51,762 nt of DNA from Nostoc foliaceum FACHB-393 (GTDB taxonomy: Bacteria > Cyanobacteriota > Cyanobacteriia > Cyanobacteriales > Nostocaceae), in NCBI RefSeq assembly GCF_014698505.1, contig NZ_JACJTD010000047.1:1-51762 (forward strand). The letters run 5' to 3'. Numbering within the stretch: the stretch's first letter is position 1; the number at the start of each line of letters is the position of its first letter. Shown piece by piece: positions 11,601-21,400 of this stretch. The position numbers and the translations under genes were made by a program. Under the pieces are notes generated by a model, which searched no databases, was not told the origin of the DNA, and saw only the letters and a list, made by a program, of their open reading frames with translations.

Positions 11601-14600
11601 TAAATTTAATTGATTGGTTATTGTTGGGCTTAGAGAATAAAAGTCTTCATTGCTGATGCCCAAAGCAGCAGCAATTGGGGCGATGTACTCGGTGATATCA
11701 TTTGGGGTTGCTTTGAGTTCCGTGCCCGATCCATTCAGATCGAAAGGTTCGATCTCTTCTGGAGTGCTGAAGAAGGCTTTGTTGAGAAAGACTTCAGCAT
11801 AGGGCGACTTATTGATTACTTCGCCGTCGAGTTCGTAGGTGCGAGTATCGAGTTTAGTTCCCCACCAGCTCAACAAGTGGGACAACGGAACTTTTAAATC
11901 GCTCTGTAATTGCTTGATATAGGACAGTTGTACTAGAAAGTTAGCGTTCAAATCCTCTACATTCAGGGCTTTAATTGCCCTTACCAAGTTGAATATGCTC
12001 CAGCCTAACTTCCGTTGTAGGCGAACAAAGCGGACTATTTTGAGTGCTGTTTTTTGATCGAGATTAATAATAGATGCCTTATCAAGATCGCATTCTTGAC
12101 CGCTAAATTCAATCCGGAGATGCCCTTCTGGAAACGGTACTGTGCGTGGATTAATGAACGATGTAAGCAGCAATTCACGCAGTTCTTGATAGCTAAGTCC
12201 CGATTTCTCCAAAAATTTTGGTGCGTGTTTCAAGGCTTGCACCCAGTTTGAGGCTTCGCCTACATCTTCATTAGACATCCCCCACAACTTTTGTGGCTCG
12301 TTATCGAAATCGGAGTCAAGACCAATAATAATATTCCATTCCAATTCGGTCAGCCCTAGTGCTGCCATAGCAATGTCATAAATTGACGGTTTAAGTACTT
12401 CGCTATCTCCTCGATAAAATCTTTTCATTAAATCGGAGCGCTTTATCCCCAAATGTTCTAAATACACTCGCCCCTCTTCATTCCACAGATGGAAAGGCAA
12501 ATTCCAGGGATATTTTTGCTCTTTGAGTATTTGGTAAGCTTTGATGTTTAGGTGTTCCGGCATGGCGCGTAACTCTTCTGCCGTGCCTTCTGTTTGATAG
12601 ACTTTGTTGGTAGGCGCTATAGCATTTTCGAGAATTTCATTTACCAGGTCTATGTAGGGCAGTGGAGTGTTGGTGTTCTGGCAGGAAAGCTTAATATTGC
12701 CAATGTCACCTCTGCGTTTGGCAAATAGCTCATTCAGTGCGGTTTTCCCTCCTTTAGCAGATACCCCTGCCAAAAATTGCAAGCTATCAACAAGGTAGGC
12801 AGCAGGGCTGTAAATAGAGCAGCAGTGTTCGCAGGCACAGAAATCTGCGGAGCCAAACAAGGTCTTCCAGTTAGGAAGTTTCTGAGAAGGTTGATAGGCT
12901 ATCGAGTCAATTACATTGAGGGAAATATTGTTCATCGCTGCACTATAATCAGCGAAGAGCGCTAGTGCCGTTGCAGCAGTTTGGCTGGCATTGTGGTAAA
13001 GAGTTAGTGCTGCTTCTGTGCCTCCAATTTGCTCGGCGTAGTTCCTGACGAAGGCACTTTGCCCCATTTCCCGGATGGCTTTGGCAGAAGTAATACCGCC
13101 TTGTCTCAAGGTTCGCACAGCAGAATAACGGTTAACTTCGGGGGCGATACGGAACAACCGTTCGGTGGTCTTCAGTTCTTTTCTCACACCCTGTTCATCT
13201 TCGATGCCTCTCAGAGCTTCAGGATGAGCTGCCAAATAGCGTTCAACTGGAGTTGATAATTCAAAATCTTGGTTGTTTGCAAAGAAGCGGTTTAAATCTG
13301 CTTGGTTGGCAAAAGGGCTGTCGTTGTCTTTTGCTAGGCGACTGGCGAACACGGCTGTCGGCAAGGTGGTTTCCATCATTCCGACCATTGCCTTGGCATA
13401 GTTCTCAGCCTTTTCTGCCTGATTCTCGCCGGAAATGTCTGGCGATGTGCCAATTTGTTGGTTATTGATTAACTCTAGCCAATCGGCAACATCAAATCGT
13501 GCTAAGTCTCGCAGATTGTTAACATCTGGTTTGGCTTTTAATGCTCCTACTAAGGGCAGATGATTGTTCGTCAAAATGCCCAATTGTAGGGTGAATTGCA
13601 ATTGTTCTACTGCACCGTTTTGATTAAATTCGGAGTCTTCCCGTAACCTTGACCAGAATTCCTCAATTGAGCCAGTGTAAGCTACGTAACGAGTCAGGAA
13701 TGCTACCCGTTTTTCCGGGTTCAAACCTGCGACTTCCAACAAAGCACCCAAGGAAAACTTGCCAGGAATTTCTGATTCTGATAAAGCGTATTCGACGCTG
13801 AATTCCTGGAGTCGTGCGAGAATTTTATCTAGAGACTCGCGCAGCCTTGCGGGAATGATGTTTTCATCTAAGGCATCTTCTAGGGAACGGCGCAGTACCT
13901 CTCTATCCTGGGAAAGCAAGTCGGGGAGAGTGGTGGGAAGCCCTTGGCGGAAGAATCCGTAAAACGCTGCTTCTGGTATGCCAGTTTCTGTTGCCAGCAG
14001 TGCGTCCAGAACATAAAAAGTAACCTGTTCCGGGTTTAGCTCATACTTGCACGTCAAGAAATCGATATCTTCTTCAGTGAGTGCGGTGGCGCTGACTCCT
14101 TCTGCCCGGAGAATGGGAATGAGTTGGTTGCTTAGTTGCGTGTACTCTGATGGCCCTGTGTAGGAACCACCGACAACAAGCTGCACGGTTTCTACGGGTT
14201 TTGCCTTGCAAATGGTGGGAGAGGCAACTAGCACGTTACCGCTTGAGTCAACAGCGCGGACAATCAGGCTGATACTACCTTGTTCGGGGCGAGGATACTC
14301 AATTTTATAGCGCCCTGCCTCATCGGATGTTGTTGTACCCAACTGGGTTTCGCGACGCAACCCCCTCTCGGCGGCTTGTACCTGTACGCCAACAACTGGA
14401 GTGCCGTCTACCTGAACAACTTCTCCCTGAAGAATGAATGACTTAGGTTGTAGTGCATCTACTGCTGCGTTGATGAGTCTGGCAGTTGCTTCATCTACGA
14501 CACCCGTTGCTTCGATGCTTTGCTGTCTCTGGAATTCTTGTACAGCTAGGAAAGTGCTGTTACCAAATAAACTTTCTCTGTCTTCAATGGTGAAGCCGAG

Positions 14601-14678
14601 TTGGCGCAGTTCTTGTTGAAGGAGAGTGACATCTTCACCTGTCATTTTTACGGATAAGTTTCGTCCTTGCAGTTCCAT
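5613..14678 (-). CDS. Tc toxin TcA subunit with N-terminal peptidoglycan-binding module
   Basis: A 3021-aa protein whose order of domains matches the TcA pore-forming subunit of Tc toxins (pentameric prepore plus injection channel). Residues 10-72 form a PG_binding_1 repeat (GEDVTLLQQELRQLGF, FLAVQEFQRQ, VDEATARLINA). Residues 79-153 form a carboxypeptidase-regulatory/CnaB-like beta sandwich. A VRP1-type cysteine cluster with SPAAYLVDSLQFL lies near 606-640. The ABC-toxin N region is near 1563-1633, the neuraminidase-like region (RGIPHIYYYRRW) near 1646-1696, long alpha-helical shaft segments near 2546-2630, and the TcB-binding domain (STEWYRFLHPSDE near 2875) at the end. Photorhabdus TcdA1 is about 2500 aa, and the N-terminal module accounts for much of the difference. 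A strong AAAGGAGG precedes the ATG at 14678. It is the last gene of the minus-strand Tc locus. The wall-binding leader is unusual for classical insecticidal TcA. Confidence 0.93.
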   Translation of the reverse strand: MELQGRNLSVKMTGEDVTLLQQELRQLGFTIEDRESLFGNSTFLAVQEFQRQQSIEATGVVDEATARLINAAVDALQPKSFILQGEVVQVDGTPVVGVQVQAAERGLRRETQLGTTTSDEAGRYKIEYPRPEQGSISLIVRAVDSSGNVLVASPTICKAKPVETVQLVVGGSYTGPSEYTQLSNQLIPILRAEGVSATALTEEDIDFLTCKYELNPEQVTFYVLDALLATETGIPEAAFYGFFRQGLPTTLPDLLSQDREVLRRSLEDALDENIIPARLRESLDKILARLQEFSVEYALSESEIPGKFSLGALLEVAGLNPEKRVAFLTRYVAYTGSIEEFWSRLREDSEFNQNGAVEQLQFTLQLGILTNNHLPLVGALKAKPDVNNLRDLARFDVADWLELINNQQIGTSPDISGENQAEKAENYAKAMVGMMETTLPTAVFASRLAKDNDSPFANQADLNRFFANNQDFELSTPVERYLAAHPEALRGIEDEQGVRKELKTTERLFRIAPEVNRYSAVRTLRQGGITSAKAIREMGQSAFVRNYAEQIGGTEAALTLYHNASQTAATALALFADYSAAMNNISLNVIDSIAYQPSQKLPNWKTLFGSADFCACEHCCSIYSPAAYLVDSLQFLAGVSAKGGKTALNELFAKRRGDIGNIKLSCQNTNTPLPYIDLVNEILENAIAPTNKVYQTEGTAEELRAMPEHLNIKAYQILKEQKYPWNLPFHLWNEEGRVYLEHLGIKRSDLMKRFYRGDSEVLKPSIYDIAMAALGLTELEWNIIIGLDSDFDNEPQKLWGMSNEDVGEASNWVQALKHAPKFLEKSGLSYQELRELLLTSFINPRTVPFPEGHLRIEFSGQECDLDKASIINLDQKTALKIVRFVRLQRKLGWSIFNLVRAIKALNVEDLNANFLVQLSYIKQLQSDLKVPLSHLLSWWGTKLDTRTYELDGEVINKSPYAEVFLNKAFFSTPEEIEPFDLNGSGTELKATPNDITEYIAPIAAALGISNEDFYSLSPTITNQLNLANLSGLYCVVSLAKSLHLSVREYLTLWYLIGGIPFQSPQETMQFVEEVRFVWESAFSLSELTYLLWHIETPAIGVAPKTDSITLILSTLQDGLKTISAETTLTPDPTGELTKANLAKLPLEGEEVEKAMTLQKTMKLIQGNQPLPNDAEAFINEQFGSFPEVAQAMVQLMVNNAPTEPEQRFSSVLQPLLNYLRRYLSQNLIIRAMAEALNLEVRAAELLLTQLVIVPTEPNQKAIAFFLKQEFINDTLTEEAVKAFEEAVKTFTLLWKIALILNKLAITSIMLPWLFESGSELLINLNALSFENTGVSLVSFSQLKKLLRLIKMRDALRLDDPSLLKLLNAENRQTFAQVLSELTGWSESDLRLLAKHLDDFPNEPTQNYGLISLSFPEDYRNGEALTRFQACLEMSKRLGVSAQEIFKWLTPDLTAKAARSIRLAVQAKYGFDQWLKVASPLRDKLRIQQRNALVCYLVGGNAKFKDTNDLFAHYLIDVEMAPCMLTSRIKQAISSVQLFIQRCLMNLEPDVTMTTDDADKWTSWKKWYRVWEANRKVFLYPENWIEPELRDNKSPFFKDLESELLQNEVTLETVEGAFRRYLEKLDEVARLEISGMYYQEGEEILHVFGRTRGIPHIYYYRRWENSADWTPWERVDLDIEGNHLIPVVWNQRLYLFWPIFTEKANEPTQQEKEEGSEPRKYWEIQLAWSEDKNGKWSAKKVSGNENIVKSSAFPPKRMYRFASIIEGIEGNLIISVYAASLATNIIGRFILSFGDGNIKTESLLAETVSEIVASRYSYFQDMKLLENQQRQASPDEPLVLISGQVDSNGFALSPGTDLPTLEKTPGIFTIAFPSQFRDFMTQAPFFYEDDTRTFFVTPHERQLDRITLNTALPETVGSGILLNFTRKNVEEPTITNSNAITITAAPLTNVGSNANAAFALSLQNPPRNGQLHMARNSLFGKHYLFEMFYHPFVGQIITHLNLYGLDYTLNPIDTKKLYRQKFSTTFFDEYDPTSAVKSPHPVQDFDFLDGAYSLYNWEFFFHAPFLIANHLSQNQRFEEAHKWFHYIFDPTNRSTDVSGTKRFWKIKPFVDNEDATKRIDKLLKLLSEDEDNSKEKQSLVAQIEKWNNNPFNPHLIARMRITAYQKAVVMKYLDNLIAWGDQLFRRDTIESINEATQLYILAAEILGPRPQSIQAQKREPETYNSLRDRLDDFSNALIEVENTLPPVQDKISPSKKKTLGINDFAGAADNKAAPPKPEPPHPLGTILYFCIPKNDKLLSYWDTVADRLFKIRNCMNIEGVVRELPLFEPPIDPALLVKAAAAGIDIGSALNDLNAPLPHYRFQVVLQKAVELCADVKALGAALLSALEKKDAEELSLLRSGHEIKLLDAVRQIKEQQIDEAKATLEGLIQSRIVTETRHQYYASREYTNANEKLHLAKLETAHVLQTIGQGFELAASTAFSIPEFDIGTSGISSPVVKVRFGGSNVGQSLQAHSRFMSLVASLISYQATIASIKGGYDRRQDDWKLQEDLAAKELNQIDKQIVANEIRLAIAERDLKNHDLQVENAKEVDTYMGEKFTNQELYNWMVSQVSTLYFQSYQLAYDVAKRTEKAYQFELGITNSKFIQPGYWDSLKKGLLAGEKLHYDLKRMEVAYLDQNKREYEITKHISLVLHNPLALISLKEMGVCEIDLPEALFDMDYPGHYIRRIKNVNITIPCVTGPYTSINCTLTLLNNKTRIKSTPVDPYVEGEDDDRFVANFGAIQSIVTSTAQNDSGMFELNFRDERYLPFEGAGVISRWRLDMPKDCNAFDFDTISDVIIKLNYTAREGGELLQDKAKGALKGLQQTEGLLRMFSAKHEFSTEWYRFLHPSDEVTKAQSMRLDLTQERFPFQLRGKSIQFKSVQLFLKLKDTIANPPQSINLFVTKPSAAQDELNNQNTITPQNESTDKVTLERDSTFGNLLHGEMPSSEGFGSRSIKVSKDDITSIQDAIEDIILLCHYSVTS

Positions 14679-14726
14679 GATTATCCTCCTTTATTATTTA
14701 TTGGGCTAAAAACGTTTTCATGATAC

Positions 14727-15386
14727 CTATACCAATGTCTTGAGGACTACTGGCTCCACATGCTCCTGGCTCTCTTCCAGGTCTTCGGCTCTCAAGTTTT
14801 TAAGTAGGGGAGCTAATTCTCGTCGGATTTTGTCAAAGAGGGCTAGGGGACGGAAAACCTTAGCGGGAATGGTTAAATCAATCTCTGCAACGGCTGGGGC
14901 ATTGAACAAAATGGGCGAAGCAACCAGGACTGTATTATTGGTAGCAAGGCCTTTAACAACGAGGTCGGCTTTGCCTTTCTCTTGCTTGCGAAATTGATCT
15001 GCTTTATACGCAATTTGATAACCACCTTGGCGAACCGTTTGTGTTTGACCCAGAATTTGCTAGTTGCGTAAATCCATATCGAAAGCAGACACCAAAACCC
15101 CATCAGCCGGATCGCCATCGGCTTGACGGACTTGTCCTTTGACAATGAATGGCGGGGTAGTCAAAGCGTCCACTTCGGCGTTAATGCGTCGAGCGGTTTC
15201 TTCATTGACCATGCCGTTTGCTTCCAGCCCATGATCTCGCTGGAATCGTTGAACTGCCAGGAAAGTCATGGAGTCAAACAAGCCATTGACCCCAAGGGTA
15301 AAGCCTAGCTGATTCAATTCCGTTTGCAGGCGGTGAACATCATCACCGCTCATGTTGGGTTCAAGATTACGTCCTTCGAGATTCAT
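14727..15386 (-). pseudogene. Small peptidoglycan-binding/TcA-leader-like gene split by one in-frame TAG
   Basis: From the ATG at 15386 (AAGGAGC upstream) a 108-codon frame encodes a PG_binding_1 repeat (VHRLQTELNQLGF, FLAVQRFQRDHG, NEETARRINAEVDAL) and the start of a beta sandwich, and stops at TAG 15060-15062. With no frame shift it then continues for 110 more codons (QGGYQIAYKAD, DLVVKGLATNNTVLVASP, VFRPLALFDKIRRELAPLL) to the stop at 14727. Both halves align with residues 1 to about 200 of the TcA protein 47 nt downstream, so this is a duplicated leader module. In that alignment the TAG sits where TcA has Glu (GAG), one substitution away. It could be a recent nonsense mutation, a sequencing error, translational readthrough, or a gene now making only the 108-aa protein. 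It lies between the TcB-TcC gene and the TcA gene, in the same direction, and is probably co-transcribed. Confidence 0.8.
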
Positions 15387-15494
15387 GGTGAGAGCTCCTT
15401 ACATCAGAACATCAATTGAAACTTAAACTTGCTTGCAACTGTGACCAACCACCTCATACTTGCTACGGAAACAAGATTATCAATCATGAAGTAT

Positions 15495-18400
15495 TCAAAA
15501 CGACCAAGGCACAGCTAAGGGTCCAGTATAGGTTCGTGGATTTACTTGTTGTGTGGGAGTTAGCGACGGTTCCTGCTTTTTCTGCTGAGATGCCGATTGC
15601 TGCCGCAAAGGGCGCTCTCCAGGCAACTTTTCTGCTTCAATATAATTCCAATGCCAGTATTCTCCTGGTAATTGTACAAATCCAAACTTTCGTGCCTTTT
15701 CTCCATCATCCTTTTCCATCCACTTTCGGAGTGATGAACTACCAAAAATTGATTTTTTAAAGTCAAGCGCGAGGGCACGCTGATGTTTGCTGTAGCCTGG
15801 AGTAGCATACTTGGGTCTAATTTCCTTAGCCAGATTAGCTGCTCCCTCTTGGGTTAAAGTTCCACCTTTCTTGAGGAAGGCTTTGAGTTTAGAATCAAAG
15901 CTTTTATTCCATGCATCGAACTGCTGATCTGCTGTCCTGTAGCTTGACTCTGGTGATGAGAGAAGTTTTTCAAATGAGAAGTTTTCTCCAAGTTCCAAGT
16001 TTGCCTGTGCTAACATAGCCTCCCCAGCGGCAAGCACATCAGATTGAACAAAGACACCTTTCTTAACTTCAGAAAGAAACTGAGCATCTACTCCCGAGAC
16101 AAATCTAATTCCGAGGGCTTCACTTTGCTTCACAGCCTCTCTATAAACTTGCTTTTTGAATTCAAACTCTTGGTCTGATAAAGAACCTTGTGTTATGTCA
16201 TCAATACGGTATGGGTTGGCTGGACTAAAGTCATCCAAGAGAAGGCGCTTCTCCAATTCAATGCCAGAGATCTTGGGTGGATCTGTTGAAGGAGATACCG
16301 TCTCTGGTTCCATCTCACCAAAGTTTTTCGCATTATTTCTTTGTTCCTTGGGTGGCGCAGCAAACGTCCCTTTGTCATCAACGTACTGGATTGGATTCCC
16401 ATGAACATAGAGATAAAGGTTAAGCCCATCTTGTAACCCAATTGGGTCTGCCAATGTCCATCTACCCAACCATGATGCGTAATATCTTTTTCTGTGATAA
16501 TACAATCCCGTCTCTTCATCTCGCTCTTTCCCGGTATAACGATACCGTTTCAAACTCACTTCAGCTATAGCGCGCCCAGCCTGATATGCTGTTGTACCAT
16601 AGGGATGATATTCCTCATAGGAAAGCACTGCTCCATCCGCATCTAATTCTAAACTGACCGAACCTAAATGATTACCAAACTGATATCGAATCATTGGAGC
16701 TAATAAGAGAGTTTCACTGATGTTCTCAGGGTCAACGGTTTTCGTTTCTACGAAAGCAATTGGTTGCCGATCATCCATTACATGAAGTGTTTCTCGCTCC
16801 AGCTTCACCGTACCAATATCGCCACCATACTCTCGGTAAATTTCAAATCCACTCAGATAAATTCGCTCATTCTTACGAGTTGGGGTTTCTCCTACTGCTG
16901 CTTGGCGTTCCGTTACCTTCCGCACCCGTTGACCACTGCCGTCATAAACGTAATAGGTCGTTTCTGGTGTCCCCTCATTGACTACCTGCCGACTGGTCGC
17001 TTTTAACCGATCGCGATCGTCCCACTGCATCAACGGCAAATGAGGCATTGTTGTCATATTGCCGTGGGTATCGTAGGTGTAGGCGGCTGAAAACTCACCA
17101 TCCCCATCACCAGGTCGGCTGGTTGCCAACAAGCGATTGCTGTCCTCTGCATATTGGTAACGGCGTGTCCAGTTGCCATTAGTTGCGGCGTGAATCATTG
17201 CCAGGATATTCCCCACGCCGTCGTATTCGTAGCGTTCCGTGTAGTTCCGCATCGCCTGACCGTCATTGGCATGAGGTAGCGGCATCACTGGGACATCCTG
17301 ATGATCTGGCTGCGTATCCGCCAGTTGTCCAGCGTGTTCGCGTCCCTCCGCCCGCATGAGACGATAGAGAGCATCGTACTCATATCGCGTGCTGGGTGAC
17401 ACCACAGCATTATTGAAGAAAATTGTCTGTTGGGCATCATCCCGAATCTCGGTAATATTTCCCACCGGATCGTAGGTGTATTGCAAATCCTGTAGACGGG
17501 CATTATCTGATATGCGAGTGGTTAGCAACCGCACCAGTCGAAAGGTTTTTGGGTCATAGGTATAGGCTGTTCGTACCCCATTGCCATACTCAATTAAAGT
17601 CCGCTGACCCTTCGCGTCATAGTCAATGTTCTGCACAAAGACCGTTTCTGTTGCTGCACCCCGCAACCGCACGTACATTTGCTCCAGTAGATTCGCTTCG
17701 TTGTACACTGGGCGTGTCACGCTCTGGTCTGAAGTGGTTAACAAAGTGGGACGGTTCAGGGCATCGTATTCTGTATTGGTAGTAAACACCTGCGATTCCA
17801 GACTCTTGGTAGGGGAACCCTCTGACCAGTCAATTACGGGCGCTTTGTAGTCGGTAACCACTTGGCGCGTGACTTCCAGCAAGTTACCTTTGAAGTCAAA
17901 CCGCTGATTCGTTATTAGCCCACTGGAGTCATAATGCTGGTAAACCTGTCCCCGTAGGTTACGATTCAGATCGTCCGGTTCCCCTTCCCCATAAATAAAC
18001 CGTTCAATCACCTGGGGAGAGCCATCCTCAACTTGCAACTGCTGTTCTACGGGACGACGCAAGGCATCATAAACTGTGTGAAAACGACGACGTTCCAGCA
18101 CGGGAGAACCCTCTTCCATCACCCGTTCGTTCTCATCCCAGGCATAGAACGGTTGTCCCGTCGCATCCATCAGCACCCAGCGATCGCCCGCATCCATGCT
18201 GTGCTGAAAAAGTAGATTTCCAGCAATGTCATAGCAGGGAACAAAGTCCGTTTCTGCACCAGGGAGGTTGATATACTCCATCACTCGATTCCCCCGCGCA
18301 TCCTGAATCCACAGGGGTTTGCCTTCTATGTCGAGTTTGGTGTAGGTCAGATATTTGGCTTCAGTGATGACATCATTTTGCCGCCACTTATTGTGAGCGA

Positions 18401-21400
18401 TCGCCACCACCTCCCGACCCAAACTATCGAGATGAGTCACCGCTGGAGTATTGGCATGAATTTCAGCAAGACCAGCAGCCCGTTTTTCCTCAGGCGTACC
18501 ACTGGAATAGCGAGTATGCCAGCTATTGTTCGGTTCCAGCACGGTATCATTCCCATCGTAGGTTGCCATGAACCAGGGGGAAAACTCGACCCGACTGTAA
18601 GTGCCATCTGGCATCTCTGTGCGAACCTGCCGTCCGGCTGCATCATAGTAAAGAATCGCTGTGACTCCCACTTCCTGGGGTTCCTCAAACCGATGATCCG
18701 GTTCTCCAAGTTCGTTCTGGCTGAAATAGGGTTCGTACTGTTTAACAGGCTTACTTTTGTTGTTCAGAATTGTCTTGCCACTGGCAATCCAGCGTAATGA
18801 GCCGTCCTCAGTCTCCGGTTCTGCCTGGATTTTATTCACCAACACAGTCCCCATACCGTCTGAATATTCAAACGTAACCTGAAGCGGACTATCCTCGTCT
18901 CTATGCCGTTCGCGCATAATGCTACAGGCACAGGCAGGATGCTCACCCCAAGTCGTTGTGTCATCAGCATTCTGTTGTTCACCGAAGTAATACACATATC
19001 TGGCTGTCGCACTCTCTAGCCAGATTCGGGCTTGGCTCTCGTCGTAGGCATTCTCTACGAAAAAAGCATTCAGTTCTGTCGGGGCGGGATTCGCCAACGT
19101 ATCATTAAATGAACTTAGGCTGTCTCCTTCCTCTCCTTTACCCATGACTGCCATTGCCGTTGGCAAGCCCAGCACATCAAAATAAACCCGTGAAAGATTG
19201 CCGTTGATGTCCCGCATTTCGGTTGGAGCCAGCACCCGAAAGTCAAACTGAGTAACTTGGGTTGTATTGCCAATGGGGTCAGTGCTTGACTCAATGTAGA
19301 TATCTCGTGAGTCGTAGACCAGTGTTGTAGTTTGCCCAAAGGGATTGGTGTAGCGTTCTGGCAGATAGAAACGATCCGCAGCATCAGATGCAAAGCCAGC
19401 AATGCCAGAACGAATCCAATACTGACCACTGGTGTCCATATCCGGAAAGCGTTCTGCTAGGGTTGCTCCACTTAGATAGCCACTTAAGTCAGCGTTGTCC
19501 AGATTGCCACGTACTTCCGGTGTCAGGTGTTCCGGTTTGAAGACAGCATTCAGTAATTCATTCGTTAGTGCCAGCTTGTAAGTTTCGTAGGCCATGCCCA
19601 GGTGGTTCAGTTCTCCCCAGGATAAAGATGTTTGTAGGTCATCGCTGAAATAAAGCATCCGTACCAGCTCCACTAACCGCTTCTGGGGAGTCGTGCGATC
19701 GGGGACAATATGGTAAGGAATTTCTGGAATAGTATTGGCGATATCGCTTTGCCGCAGCTCTTCTAGGGTATAGTAAAAACCCTCAGCGGGTGCAATGCCC
19801 GTTAGTTCATAGGTTTTAACCTCGCAGGGTAGGCGTAGGCGGTAGTGGTCATCTGCAATTGCATCGTTAGTAAAGTGATTTTCCGTGTAGACCAGATGGC
19901 GCTCCTGCTGTACCTGGGCAATCAAACTTTCTGCTCCCTCTGGCAGTGTTTCATCCTCCTGCTGTGTGATGCGAGGATAGACTACAGCTACCGATTCCAG
20001 CACATTACCGTACTCATCGATTCGTAAATTCAGCGTGTGAGCAATACGCGGATCGGGTTGTAGAGAAGCTGGTTGTAAATCCAGTTCGTAGTGATAGGTA
20101 ATTGCCTCGCTTTCAGTTACTAGAAAGACTGCATGGCGATTGATACCGCGAGGTTGGAGACGCTGAATGTGGCAGTTGTGAAAAGCAGTTGAAAATAGCT
20201 TGACTTTTCGTTCTTCACCTTGCTTCAGAGCATCTACCTCTAGTTCATACACCTCCTGCCGCAACATTATTCCCTTGCAAGCCCGCAATGCTTCCCGCCA
20301 CTCCTCCGCACTGAGTCCTTCGCTGATGAGGTCGGGTTCCAACAGGATGTTCTCTTGAAAGTCCCCCAAGACATTTGTCTCATCGGGATTGAGTGCCTCA
20401 AACCAGCCGGGGAAATATTCGTCGGCAAACTGCGAAAGGATGCGATCGCGATCTAAAAACGCCCCTGTATGAAACCAGGTAATGGTCTTAACTGGAGGTT
20501 GGTACAGCGTCTGGTCATCGCTGACGTAGGGACTTGCAGTATTTCCAGCCGTAAAAGTCCCAAAATCTTCGATATCAGTTTGTTCGACCCGCCCAAATCC
20601 TCGGAATTCTCGTTCTACACCGTCAAAATACCCGTGGTGGTAGCTGTAGGTAGAAGTAAAACGGGTCTGTCGCCATTTATCGAAAACCGTGACCTTTTCT
20701 ACCACATGAACCGGAAAGGGCAACTTGGTAATCCAAGGTTTACCCGCTAACTTATCTTGCAAATAAAATTTAGTAGAAGGCGCATACTGCACAACGGTCT
20801 CTGCACCTAAGTTGTTCACCGTTTTGAGCAACAAATGTGGCTTTTGCCCACCCATTAAATCGATGTAGCGCATGACACGACGACCATTACTGGGCAGGGG
20901 AGAAGACCACACCAAGCAAGCAGTTCCATTCCCCAATAGGTCGATTATCGTCACTGAAGCCACATTATCAATCGCTGGGAAATGTCTCAATGTGCGCTTC
21001 GCTGCCCAACCGTTGCCTGACTGATTGAAATAAACCTGAACGCCTTCGCCACTCAAGTACAAAATATCTGTTGTCCCAGAGCCATCAATATCTGCCAACA
21101 CAATTCGGCGTTGATTAAAGATATCCGGTGCATCGAACCAAGGGGCATTATCCATCGTCACCTTCGCCCCAAACCGTCCATAGCCTAGATTAGGCCAGTA
21201 ACAGACTTCTCCATTACGAATCCGTACAATATCCGTCAGTCCATCCCCCGACATATCCGCCAAGTGAATTGACTGGGTACTGTCGGCAAACACAACACGA
21301 GGCCCTTGTTCTTCATCCCAAGGTTGATGTACTCGTTTTGCCGCTCCAAACCCATCTTCAGCTAGAGATGGATACCAAACAAAACAATCATCTTCTGTAA

